Origin: Bradyrhizobium arachidis | GTDB lineage: Bacteria; Pseudomonadota; Alphaproteobacteria; Rhizobiales; Xanthobacteraceae | Length of the DNA: 64,000 bases | Reading direction: 5' to 3' | Assembly: GCF_024758505.1 (NCBI RefSeq) | Contig: NZ_CP077970.1 | Location: 8,883,501-8,947,500 of the forward strand | Made by a program: the position numbers and the translations under genes | The notes under the pieces: model-generated | What the model saw: only the letters and a program-made list of their open reading frames with translations | Told to the model about the DNA's origin: nothing | The model's database searches: none | Shown: positions 26,086-34,129 of the stretch, piece after piece | Layout: each line of letters opens with the position of its first letter | Numbering within the stretch: position 1 is the stretch's first letter

Positions 26086-27651
26086 GTGCAATTTCTGTTT
26101 GGGGATCATCTACTTGACACCGACAGGCGCGAGCTGAGCCGGAGCCACGCTCCTGTTTCAGTGGAGCCGCAGGTGTTCGACCTCGTCGTCCACCTGATGA
26201 AAAATCGCGACCGGGTGGTGACCAAGGAGGAGCTGATCGACAAGATCTGGCACGGGCGCTCGGTCTCGGAATCGACGCTCACCAGCCGGATCAATGCCGC
26301 GCGCAAGGCGGTCGGCGACAGCGGCGCGAACCAGGCCCTGATCCGCACCATCGCGCGAAAAGGGTTCCGCTTCGTCGGCGACATCGAGCTGCGGCCCGGC
26401 CATGCGGTGGCCGGGGAACCCGCGCTTGTCCTGGAGAAGGACGCGCAGGTCTCGTTGCCGCTGCCGGACCGGCCGGCGATCGCGGTGCTGCCTTTCACCA
26501 ACATGAGCGGGGACCGCGAGCAGGATTATTTTTCCGACGGCATCAGCGAGGACATCATCACCGCGCTGTCGAAGCTGCGCTGGTTCTTCGTCATCGCGCG
26601 CAACTCGTCCTTCATCTACAAGGGACGCGCGGCGCACCTCAGCGAGATCGCACGCGAGCTCGGCGTGCGCTACGTGCTTGAAGGCAGCGTGCGGCGGAGC
26701 GGCAGCCAGGTCCGCATCTCCGCCCAGCTCAACGACGTCTCCACCGGCAGCCATCTCTGGGCCGAGCGCTACGACCGCAGCCTCGCCGACGTCTTCGCCG
26801 TGCAGGACGAGATCACCGAGGCGATCGTCGCGGCGATCGAGCCGCAGCTCTACGCCGCGGAGAGTTTTCGCGCGCAACAGAAGCCGCCGGGCAGCCTGGA
26901 TGCCTGGGATCTCGTGATGCGCGCGCTGTCGCATTTCTGGCGCATCACCCGCGAGGACAACTTTGCAGCGCAAGCGCTGCTGGAGAAGGCGATCGCGATC
27001 GATCCGCATTACGGCAAGGCGCTCGGCCTGCTCGCGACCAGCCACATTTTTGGCGCGCATATGGGCTGGGCCGGCATGGGCGCGGCGGTGCCCGTTGCCG
27101 AGCGCGCGGCGCTCGCGGCCGTCGAAGCCGACGGCGAGGATGCCTGGGCCCATCACGGGCTCGGCTACACCCATCTGTTCCAGCGCCGCTTCGACGATGC
27201 GATTGCAGAGTTCGAGTTGGGGCTGCGCCTCAATCCGAACTTTGCGATGGCGCAGGCCTTCTATGGCGTGGCGCTGTGCTATTCCGGCCGCTGGCAGGAC
27301 GGCGATGCGGCCGCGCGCCGTGCGCTGCGGCTTAGCCCGCGCGATCCGTTCTCGGCGATCTATTACGGCATTGCCGCCTATGCCCAGTTCATCGGCCGCA
27401 ACTATGACGAGGCTATTCAGCTCGCGCGCGAGTCGCTGCGCCAGCGCGGCGACTTCGTCGGCGCCCACCGCGTGCTGACGGCGTCCGCCGGTATGTCCGG
27501 ACAGCGCGCGCTCGCCGCGTCAGCACTCGAAGGATTGCACCGCGCCCAGCCCAACGTCACGCTCGCCTGGATCACCAACGAGCTGCCAATGAAGCATGCG
27601 GCGGATCGGGAGCATTATCTCGATGGACTGCGGCGCGCGGGGCTGGAGTAG
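26086..27651 (+). CDS. Winged-helix (OmpR/CadC-type) regulator with TPR region, paralogue 1
   Basis: The product has 521 residues from GTG 26086, aligned with the start of its paralogue at 29213. Residues about 1-95 are an OmpR/PhoB-type winged helix (FGDHLLDTDRRELSRSHAPV, VEPQVFDLVVHLMKNRDRVV, RTIARKGFRFVG). A TolB-like domain follows at about 130-270: RPAIAVLPFTNMSGDREQDY, then FSDGISEDIITALSKLRWFF and GVRYVLEGSVRRSGSQVRIS. Residues about 320-500 are TPR-like. There is no membrane helix, unlike CadC. The architecture equals the family annotated as adenylate cyclase-like/TPR transcriptional regulators in rhizobia. Inducer unknown. About 70 percent similar to the second copy 1.6 kb downstream by eye. 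Confidence 0.88.
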   Translation: MQFLFGDHLLDTDRRELSRSHAPVSVEPQVFDLVVHLMKNRDRVVTKEELIDKIWHGRSVSESTLTSRINAARKAVGDSGANQALIRTIARKGFRFVGDIELRPGHAVAGEPALVLEKDAQVSLPLPDRPAIAVLPFTNMSGDREQDYFSDGISEDIITALSKLRWFFVIARNSSFIYKGRAAHLSEIARELGVRYVLEGSVRRSGSQVRISAQLNDVSTGSHLWAERYDRSLADVFAVQDEITEAIVAAIEPQLYAAESFRAQQKPPGSLDAWDLVMRALSHFWRITREDNFAAQALLEKAIAIDPHYGKALGLLATSHIFGAHMGWAGMGAAVPVAERAALAAVEADGEDAWAHHGLGYTHLFQRRFDDAIAEFELGLRLNPNFAMAQAFYGVALCYSGRWQDGDAAARRALRLSPRDPFSAIYYGIAAYAQFIGRNYDEAIQLARESLRQRGDFVGAHRVLTASAGMSGQRALAASALEGLHRAQPNVTLAWITNELPMKHAADREHYLDGLRRAGLE

Positions 27652-27685
27652 GAAGCGAGAGACTTACACCGCCACTGACGATGCC

Positions 27686-27843
27686 ACCCTCCCCTGGAGG
27701 GGGAGGGTCGATCGCGCGCAGCGCGAGCGGGGTGGGGTGATCTCTCAACCCGGGCAGTGCTCGGCGTGGAGAGACTGTCACCCCACCCCGCTACGCATTT
27801 CGCTTCGCTCATGCGTAGCGCCCCTCCCCCTCAAGGGGAGGGT
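27686..27843. repeat. Palindromic intergenic repeat, copy 1 of pair
   Basis: The outer arms ACCCTCCCCTGGAGGGGGAG and the complementary CTCCCCCTCAAGGGGAGGGT enclose about 110 bases that include GGGGTGGGGTGATCTCTCAA and GAGAGACTGTCACCCCACCC. A close relative lies at 44479-44651. A fragment of an end (TTACCCTCCCCTGGA) is also present near 30766. Confidence 0.85.
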
Positions 27844-27852
27844 AAGAGCCAC

Positions 27853-28275
27853 CTACTCCGGCACCATTTCGCCGCTGCCGCCGAACTCGGCGGGAAAATC
27901 TTTCAGCTTTGGCAAGCCGTCGCGCATCGGCAACACCGTCTCCGCATAGTTGACGTGAACGGCGGGCGCGAAGGCGAGCGACGGAATCGTGGCGGTGAAG
28001 ACGTCGATGAGATCGAGCGGCGGATGAACGGTCATGAGATGACCGCCGCATTTCCGGCAGAACTTTCGCTGGCTGAGCGGCGTCTTCGAAAACGTCTCGA
28101 CATGATCGCCGCCGGCGGTGACGCGCACCGCCTCCGGCTTCCAAAGGCTGAACGCGTTCACCGGGCCGCCGGACCACGAACGGCACGAGCTGCAGTGGCA
28201 ATAGCCCATCGCTTCCGGCGATCCCGTGACCTCGATCGCGACACCGCCGCAAAAACATTTGCCGGTATGTTTCAT
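27853..28275 (-). CDS. GFA/CENP-V family protein
   Basis: The product has 140 residues from ATG 28275 (AAGGAGAAGAAA upstream). Zinc ligands appear as KCFCGGVAIEV, YCHCSSCRSWSG and FCRKCGGHLMTVH, the two-site pattern of glutathione-dependent formaldehyde-activating (GFA) family proteins. The remainder AVHVNYAETVLPMRDGLPKL is typical of the C-terminus. Family members bind or transform glutathione adducts; activity here is not proven. It is on the same strand as, and 27 bases downstream of, the methyltransferase at 28302, so the two are probably co-transcribed. Confidence 0.9.
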   Translation of the reverse strand: MKHTGKCFCGGVAIEVTGSPEAMGYCHCSSCRSWSGGPVNAFSLWKPEAVRVTAGGDHVETFSKTPLSQRKFCRKCGGHLMTVHPPLDLIDVFTATIPSLAFAPAVHVNYAETVLPMRDGLPKLKDFPAEFGGSGEMVPE

Positions 28276-28301
28276 TTTCTTCTCCTTCATCCGGATTGAT
28301 T

Positions 28302-29078
28302 TCAAATCGATCGGCGCCAGGGAATAAGCATCGCGACGCGTTGTTTGTATTGCCGGTACTCGTCGCCGAAGAGGTCGATGAGATCCCGCTCCTCCAGGGC
28401 AATGCCGAGCAGGATGTAGATCGTGGTCACGGCTGCGAACAGCAGATGGCCCACGGTCATGGTCGGCGCCGCCCAGAACGCGATGATGAAGCCGAGATAG
28501 AGGGGATGGCGGACGAATTTGTAGAACAGCGGCGTGCGGAAGCGCGGTGGCGAGGCCTCCTTGTCGATGAGATGATTGGTCACCTGATGCAGGCCGAACA
28601 ATTCAAAGTGATTGATCATGAAGGTGCTGGTGAACGCCAGCACCCAGCCGGCGAACGACAGCGTGACGACGGTCACGGCGAGATCGGGATCCTCGACGTT
28701 CCACACGATGGCGGGCATCGGCCGCCACTGCCAGAACAACAGCAGCAGCGACAGGCTCGCGAACAGCACATAGGTGCTGCGCTCGACGGGTTTTGGGACG
28801 TATTGCGTCCACCAGGCCTTGAAACGCTGCCGCGCCATCACGCTGTGTTGAACTGCAAACAGGGCCATGAGGAGCAGATTGATGACAACAGCCTCGACCG
28901 CCGACGTATCCGCACCGGTATCGATGCTCTTCGGCACCACCAGGCCCATCACGAAGCCGATGGCGTAGAGGACGGTCACGAGAAAAATGAGATAGGCCGC
29001 AATTCCGTACAGAAATGCGAAGAACTTGAATATTCTGGAGCCCGCAACTTCGGGGCCGATGGAATGAACTTGGGTCAT
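28302..29078 (-). CDS. mddA: Methanethiol S-methyltransferase-like integral membrane protein (NnrU/MddA type)
   Basis: This is a 258-residue protein with about six membrane helices (for example GIAAYLIFLVTVLYAIGFVM and VEAVVINLLLMALFAVQHSV). It carries QHSVMARQRFKAWWTQ-like and C-terminal FVRHPLYLGFIIAFWAAP, LEERDLIDLFGDEY motifs characteristic of NnrU/isoprenylcysteine-methyltransferase-like MddA, which makes dimethyl sulfide from methanethiol and SAM. MddA is known from Bradyrhizobium. ATG 29078 has a GGAG site. It is divergent from the regulator at 29213, with GFA downstream. Symbol by similarity. Confidence 0.75.
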   Translation of the reverse strand: MTQVHSIGPEVAGSRIFKFFAFLYGIAAYLIFLVTVLYAIGFVMGLVVPKSIDTGADTSAVEAVVINLLLMALFAVQHSVMARQRFKAWWTQYVPKPVERSTYVLFASLSLLLLFWQWRPMPAIVWNVEDPDLAVTVVTLSFAGWVLAFTSTFMINHFELFGLHQVTNHLIDKEASPPRFRTPLFYKFVRHPLYLGFIIAFWAAPTMTVGHLLFAAVTTIYILLGIALEERDLIDLFGDEYRQYKQRVAMLIPWRRSI

Positions 29079-29164
29079 AGACAGCTCCGTTGCGCCGAGA
29101 AATCGGCACTCGTTAGGTCGCTGCACCCTGCCGCATCGGACGTACCAATGCTTTTGCGGACGAT

Positions 29165-29208
29165 TGATTTTCGCCTGAGACGACAGTGATTTTTGCTTGA
29201 GACGACGG
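29165..29208 (+). promoter_or_regulatory. Two 22-bp tandem direct repeats in divergent promoter region
   Basis: Copy 1 (29165-29186) reads TGATTTTCGCCTGAGACGAC + AG, copy 2 (29187-29208) TGATTTTTGCTTGAGACGAC + GG; 19 of 22 positions agree. OmpR-type winged helices bind tandem direct repeats, so this is a candidate site for the regulator whose gene begins at 29213, possibly also affecting the divergent mddA-like gene. Confidence 0.55.
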
Positions 29209-29212
29209 GAAA

Positions 29213-30757
29213 ATGCGATTTCGCTTTGAAAATCATACGCTCGACAGCGACCTTCGCGAGTTGAGCTGCGACGGCGCGGCGGTTCCATTGCAGCCGCAGG
29301 TGTTCGATCTCCTGGTCTATCTCGTCGAGCAGCGCGAGCGGGTCGTCAGCAAGGATGACCTGATTGCCCACGTTTGGGCCGACCGCATCGTCTCGGACTC
29401 CGCGCTGAACAGCCGGATCAATGCAGCGCGGAAGGCGCTCGGGGACGATGGTGAGGCGCAGCGGCTGATCAGGACCGTCCCGCGGAAGGGGTTCCGCTTC
29501 GTCGGCGAAGTCGTCGGCCAGGCCGCGACGACACCGACCGAGATTGCACCGGCCGCACCACGCGCGGCGCCGGATCGGCCCGCGATTGCCGTGCTCGCTT
29601 TCGAGAACATGAGCGATGATCCCGAGCAGGAATATTTTTGCGACGGGATCAGCGAGGACATCCTCACCGCGCTGTCCAAGGTGCGCTGGTTCCTGGTGAT
29701 CGCGCGCAACTCGTCCTTCACCTACAAGGGACGCGCCATCCATATAAGGCAGATCGCCGACGAGCTCGGCGTCGGCTACGTCGTCGAAGGCAGCGTGCGC
29801 AAGGCCGGCGACCGCGTCCGCATCACGGCTCAGCTCAACGACGCCGCCACCGGCAGCCACATCTGGGCCGAACATTACGACCGCGAGCTCGGCGACGTCT
29901 TCGCGGTCCAGGACGAGATCACCAACGCCATCGTCGCGGCAATCGAACCGCAGATCTACGCGGCGGAAAACTTTCGCGCCCGGCGCAAGCAACCGGCGAG
30001 CCTGGATGCGTGGGACCTGTTGATGCGCGCGCTATCGCATTACTGGCGCATCACACGGCAGGATCATCAGGTGGCGCAGGTGCTGCTCGAACGGGCGATC
30101 GCGATCGATCCCAATTACGGCCAGGCGCTATCGCTGATGGCGGCGAGCCACATGTTTGGCGTGCATCTCGGCTGGTCGGAGCGCGCCACGGCGGTGCCGA
30201 TCGCGGAACGCGCGGCGCTCGCGGCGGTCAGAAGCGACCACGAAGACCCTTGGGCGCACACCGCGCTCGGCAGCGTCTATTTCTCGACCCGGCGACTGGA
30301 CGACGCGTTGTCCGAGTTCGAGCAGGCGCTCGCGCTCAATCCGAACTTTTCGCTGGCGCAAGGTTACTACGCGCTGGCGCTGTCCTATGCCGGCCGAAGT
30401 GGCGAGTCCTACGAGGCGGCGCAGCGGGCGATCCGGCTCAGCCCGCGTGATCCCTCGCTTGCGATCTACTACGGCATTGCCGGCTATGCCCGCTTCACCG
30501 AGCGCAACTATGTCGAGGCCATCGCGCTCGCGCGCGAGGCCATCCGTCACCGCGGCGATCTCACTGGCGCCTATCGCGTGCTGGCGGTGTCGGCCGGGAT
30601 GAGCGGCAACAGGCCACTTGCCGAGACGGCGCTTTCCGAACTGCGCCGCACCCAGCCCAACATCTCGCTCGCCTGGATCGCGACCCAACTACCGTGGAAC
30701 AGAGATGCCGACCGCGAGCACTATCTGGAAGGATTTCGGCGCGCGGGGCTTGGGTAA
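29213..30757 (+). CDS. Winged-helix (OmpR/CadC-type) regulator with TPR region, paralogue 2
   Basis: The product has 514 residues, MRFRFENHTLDSDLRELSCD from ATG 29213. Winged helix about 1-95 (QPQVFDLLVYLVEQRERVVS, RTVPRKGFRFVG), TolB-like domain about 120-260 (RPAIAVLAFENMSDDPEQEY, GVGYVVEGSVRKAGDRVRIT) and TPR region to the end are all aligned with the gene at 26086. It is cytoplasmic; there is no membrane segment. The two copies flank the gfa-mddA pair, which suggests local duplication and a regulatory link to those genes. Signal unknown. Confidence 0.88.
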   Translation: MRFRFENHTLDSDLRELSCDGAAVPLQPQVFDLLVYLVEQRERVVSKDDLIAHVWADRIVSDSALNSRINAARKALGDDGEAQRLIRTVPRKGFRFVGEVVGQAATTPTEIAPAAPRAAPDRPAIAVLAFENMSDDPEQEYFCDGISEDILTALSKVRWFLVIARNSSFTYKGRAIHIRQIADELGVGYVVEGSVRKAGDRVRITAQLNDAATGSHIWAEHYDRELGDVFAVQDEITNAIVAAIEPQIYAAENFRARRKQPASLDAWDLLMRALSHYWRITRQDHQVAQVLLERAIAIDPNYGQALSLMAASHMFGVHLGWSERATAVPIAERAALAAVRSDHEDPWAHTALGSVYFSTRRLDDALSEFEQALALNPNFSLAQGYYALALSYAGRSGESYEAAQRAIRLSPRDPSLAIYYGIAGYARFTERNYVEAIALAREAIRHRGDLTGAYRVLAVSAGMSGNRPLAETALSELRRTQPNISLAWIATQLPWNRDADREHYLEGFRRAGLG

Positions 30758-30786
30758 TTTTTCTTACCCTCCCCTGGACGGTAAGC

Positions 30787-31626
30787 TCAAACACTTCCCG
30801 CGAACTCGTCGAGCAGCATGCTGAAGGCCTCCGCCTTCTCCCATTGCGCGGCGTGGCCGGCGCCGTCGATCACTTGCACCGCGCCGCGCCACAGCGTCGG
30901 GGCCGGAAGGCGCTGGAGATAGCCGAGGTCGACGATCTGCTCCTCGGCGCCCTGCACGATCGCGAGCGGAATTTTCAGGTTGCGCACGATCTCGACCTCG
31001 TTGGCCAGGCGGCCTGCCTGCGCATTCGCCCCGAGGTAGCCGCGCGCATTGCCATCGGTCCGGCGAAAGTCCGCCTCGACAAAAGGCGGAATCGGCGCAT
31101 AGCCGGGCGCGAAGGCCGACAGCACCCATTCCCTGATCTGCTCCTCGCTCGGCTGCGGCGTGAAGACGGTTGCCGACAGGCCCTTGAAGCCGGCAAAGCC
31201 TTCCGGCCCGGCGCCGATCGGCGGCGTGCCAAAGATCATCAGGCCGGCGGCCCCGGGCAGTGACGCAGCCGCATTCAACACCGCGTGGCCGCCAAGGCTC
31301 CAGCCGACGACAATCGCATCCTTCAGGCCGAGCTCGCGGGCGACGTTCGCGATGAGCGCCGCATAGCCGCGGCCGGAATAGTCCTGCTCCGGATTGGGCG
31401 GCGGCGACGAGGCACCATGGCCGGGGAGATCGATCGCGATCACCCGATATTTGTTGCCGAGCGGGCCCTGCAACTGCTTCTGCCAGATGTGCGAGGACGA
31501 CGAATTGCCGTGGATCAGCAGGATTGAACGGCCGGCGCCCGGGCTTTCGAAACCTGCAATCGTCTGCGCGCCGAGTTCGAGGCGCACCGGGCGCAAGGCG
31601 GGGCCGGGAAAAGGCTGTTCAGTCAT
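30787..31626 (-). CDS. Alpha/beta hydrolase
   Basis: This is a 279-residue alpha/beta hydrolase. Oxyanion segment LIHGNSSSSHIWQKQLQGPL, second strand RVIAIDLPGHGASSPPPNPE, nucleophile elbow VVGWSLGGHAVLN, and catalytic His in DGAGHAAQWEKAEAF are visible; the acid is probably in GAEEQIVDL (Glu or Asp). Cytoplasmic. Substrate is unknown. It is divergent from the molybdoenzyme gene at 31793. Confidence 0.88.
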   Translation of the reverse strand: MTEQPFPGPALRPVRLELGAQTIAGFESPGAGRSILLIHGNSSSSHIWQKQLQGPLGNKYRVIAIDLPGHGASSPPPNPEQDYSGRGYAALIANVARELGLKDAIVVGWSLGGHAVLNAAASLPGAAGLMIFGTPPIGAGPEGFAGFKGLSATVFTPQPSEEQIREWVLSAFAPGYAPIPPFVEADFRRTDGNARGYLGANAQAGRLANEVEIVRNLKIPLAIVQGAEEQIVDLGYLQRLPAPTLWRGAVQVIDGAGHAAQWEKAEAFSMLLDEFAGSV

Positions 31627-31792
31627 GATTCCACCGATCTGATTTCAAAACTGTTTTTGGCGATCGGAACCAGTCTGGCACGCCGGACGACGCAGCGCCA
31701 TCACCGTTGCGTGTCCCGTTACGGGCCGCTTGTAGATATTACGGTCATCATATAACGTGGCGCCAGCCAAGACGATCCCGGGAGAGATGCCG

Positions 31793-34114
31793 ATGCAAAA
31801 TTCCGAATGGCGCAAGACCGCCTGCAATCTCTGCTACATCAATTGCGGCATCGAGGTCCGGGTCGACGACGGCCGCATCACAAAGGTGCGCGGCGACCGC
31901 GAGCATCCGAGATCGCAGGGTTATCTCTGCAACAAGGCCTCGCGCATCCCGTTCTACGCCCATCACCGTGACCGGCTGACCGCGCCGCTGCGCCGTCGCG
32001 CCGACGGCGGTTTTGACGAGATCGACTGGGACACCGCGATTACGGAGATCGCCGCCAGGCTGCGCGACCTGGTCGAGCGCCACGGCGGCAAGAGTATCGC
32101 GCTCTATGGCGGCGGCGGCCAGGGCAACCATGCCGGCGGCGCCTACGCCAACGCGCTGCTGCGCGCGCTCGGCTCGCGCCACGTCTTCAATGCGCTGGCG
32201 CAGGAGAAGACCGGCGACTTCTGGGTCAATGGCCACATGTTCGGCAGCCAGACCTGCCACACCGCCGAGGACGTCCATCACTGCGACCTCCTGTTCGTGA
32301 TCGGTGCCAATCCCTGGGTCGCGCACGGTTTTCCCAACGCGCGCGATCACCTCAACCAGATCCGGAAGGATCCGGCGCGCAAGATGATCGTGATCGATCC
32401 GCGCCGTTCGGAGACGGCCGAGATGGCCGATCTGCATCTCGCTGTGCGGCCCGGCGCCGACGCCTTTCTGCTCGGCGCGATTTTGGCGACGCTGGTCCGA
32501 CGCGAGGCGATCGACCACGACTTCATCGCAGCCCATACCGTCGGCTATGACGAGGTACGCGACGCGCTGCTGAAGATTCCCGTCGCGCAATGGGCCGATG
32601 CCGCGGACGTTCCGCTCGACCAGATCGAGCGCTGCGCGCACATGATCGTCGCGGCCAAAGCCATGACCGTGCGGGTCGAGCTCGGCATCCAGCAGGGCGT
32701 GCATTCGACGCTCAACTCCTACCTGGAAAAGCTTTTGATCATGCTGACCGGCAGCTTTGGCCGGAAGGGCACCAACCAGCTCCATAGCTGGCTGCAACCT
32801 CTCTGGGGCAATTCGCCGAACCAACGCTTTGCCGCCACGGACACCGAAGTGATCGGAGGCTTGCTGCCGCCAAATCTGTTCTGCGACGCCGTGCTGGCCG
32901 ACCATCCCGATCGCCTGCGCGCGGCATGGATCGATTCATCCAATCCGGCGAATACGGCTGCCAACACGGCCGCGGTCGAGCTTGCGCTGCGCGCGCTCGA
33001 TCTCGTGGTCGTGGTCGACGTCGCCATGACCGAGACCGCGCAGCTTGCGCATTACGTGCTGCCGGCCTCCTCACAATATGAGAAGACCGAGTTCACGCTG
33101 TTCAATTTCGAATTCCCGGCGAATGTCTTCCACGTCCGGGCCGGCGTGGTGGCGCCGCTCGAAGGCACCCTGCCCGAACCCGAGATCTACACGCGGCTGG
33201 CGCGCGCGCTCGGCCTGTTGCCCGGCGACAATGCGCTGGCGCCATTGCGCGAGGCCGCGTTCGACTCCCGGGCCGCCTTTGCCGGCGAATTCCGCGCCTT
33301 CATGGGCGCCAACCCGCAGCTCGCGAGCCTCGGCGCGCTCGTGCTCTATCATACGCTGGGCGCGACACTGCCCGATGGCACGGCAGCGGCAGCCCCGCTG
33401 TGGATGGCGTCGCTCGCCTGCGCAAAGCGCTCGCCGCAGGCGGTGCGGCGCGCGCTGAAAGTTGGGCCGGAGGTGCCGGACGTGGCACTTGGCGACGCGC
33501 TGTTCGATGCCATCGTCGGCGCGCGCCACGGCACTGTGATCACCGAGCATGACTATAACGAGGTGTGGACGCTGCTCGCCCATCCCGACCGCAAGGTACG
33601 GCTCGCGATCGCGCCGATGCTGGAATGGCTTGAAAAGCTCGATCCGGCAAGCGCGCGCCCCGGGCACGACTATCCCTTCGTGCTCGCGGCCGGTCAGCGC
33701 CGCATGTTCAACGCCAACCAGATCTTTCGCGATCCGGCCTGGCGGCGCGACGATCCGGACGGCGCGCTTCTCATCAACGCGAACGACCTCGCAACGCTCG
33801 GCGCCAGCGACGGCGACTGGATCGCGGTCCGCTCGCCTGTCGGCCGCATCGTCGCCCGCGCCAAGCGGGACGATTCCATGCGCGACGGCCAGCTCGCGCT
33901 TCCCCACGGCTATGGCCAGACCTACCCGACTGCCAATGGCGAGCGCCTGAACAACGGACCGCGCATCAACGCGCTCACCGAAAGCGGCAACCGCGATCCG
34001 ATCGCCGGCACGCCTTATCACAAGCACGTCGCGGTGCAGCTCGAACTGCTGGCAGCATCGGAAGCGGCGACCTACGAGGAGCAGTCGCGGCGGATTCACG
34101 CCGCGTCAGGCTAA
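31793..34114 (+). CDS. Bis-MGD molybdopterin oxidoreductase with N-terminal [4Fe-4S] site
   Basis: The product has 773 residues; the ATG at 31793 is chosen for its GGGAGAG spacing, and an ATG at 31787 is possible. Cysteines 11, 14, 18 and 46 (TACNLCYINCG ... QGYLC) are the typical [4Fe-4S] ligands of the DMSO-reductase superfamily. FFVIGANP-like LLFVIGANPWVAHGFPNARD, IDPRRSETAEMADLHLAVRP and a C-terminal dinucleotide-binding domain (LPHGYGQTYPTANGERLNNG) complete it. No Tat signal is present, so it should be cytoplasmic. No partner subunits are encoded nearby. By eye, the position of the formate dehydrogenase Cys/SeC has no clear Cys, so formate dehydrogenase is not assumed. Electron donor and substrate unknown. 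Confidence 0.85.
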   Translation: MQNSEWRKTACNLCYINCGIEVRVDDGRITKVRGDREHPRSQGYLCNKASRIPFYAHHRDRLTAPLRRRADGGFDEIDWDTAITEIAARLRDLVERHGGKSIALYGGGGQGNHAGGAYANALLRALGSRHVFNALAQEKTGDFWVNGHMFGSQTCHTAEDVHHCDLLFVIGANPWVAHGFPNARDHLNQIRKDPARKMIVIDPRRSETAEMADLHLAVRPGADAFLLGAILATLVRREAIDHDFIAAHTVGYDEVRDALLKIPVAQWADAADVPLDQIERCAHMIVAAKAMTVRVELGIQQGVHSTLNSYLEKLLIMLTGSFGRKGTNQLHSWLQPLWGNSPNQRFAATDTEVIGGLLPPNLFCDAVLADHPDRLRAAWIDSSNPANTAANTAAVELALRALDLVVVVDVAMTETAQLAHYVLPASSQYEKTEFTLFNFEFPANVFHVRAGVVAPLEGTLPEPEIYTRLARALGLLPGDNALAPLREAAFDSRAAFAGEFRAFMGANPQLASLGALVLYHTLGATLPDGTAAAAPLWMASLACAKRSPQAVRRALKVGPEVPDVALGDALFDAIVGARHGTVITEHDYNEVWTLLAHPDRKVRLAIAPMLEWLEKLDPASARPGHDYPFVLAAGQRRMFNANQIFRDPAWRRDDPDGALLINANDLATLGASDGDWIAVRSPVGRIVARAKRDDSMRDGQLALPHGYGQTYPTANGERLNNGPRINALTESGNRDPIAGTPYHKHVAVQLELLAASEAATYEEQSRRIHAASG

Positions 34115-34129
34115 CCCCGCGGCAGGCGA

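Noticed and set aside
26158..27468. Minus-strand open frame opposite the first winged-helix regulator
   Set aside because: Composition is that of an antisense frame, and the regulator on the other strand has a full domain set.
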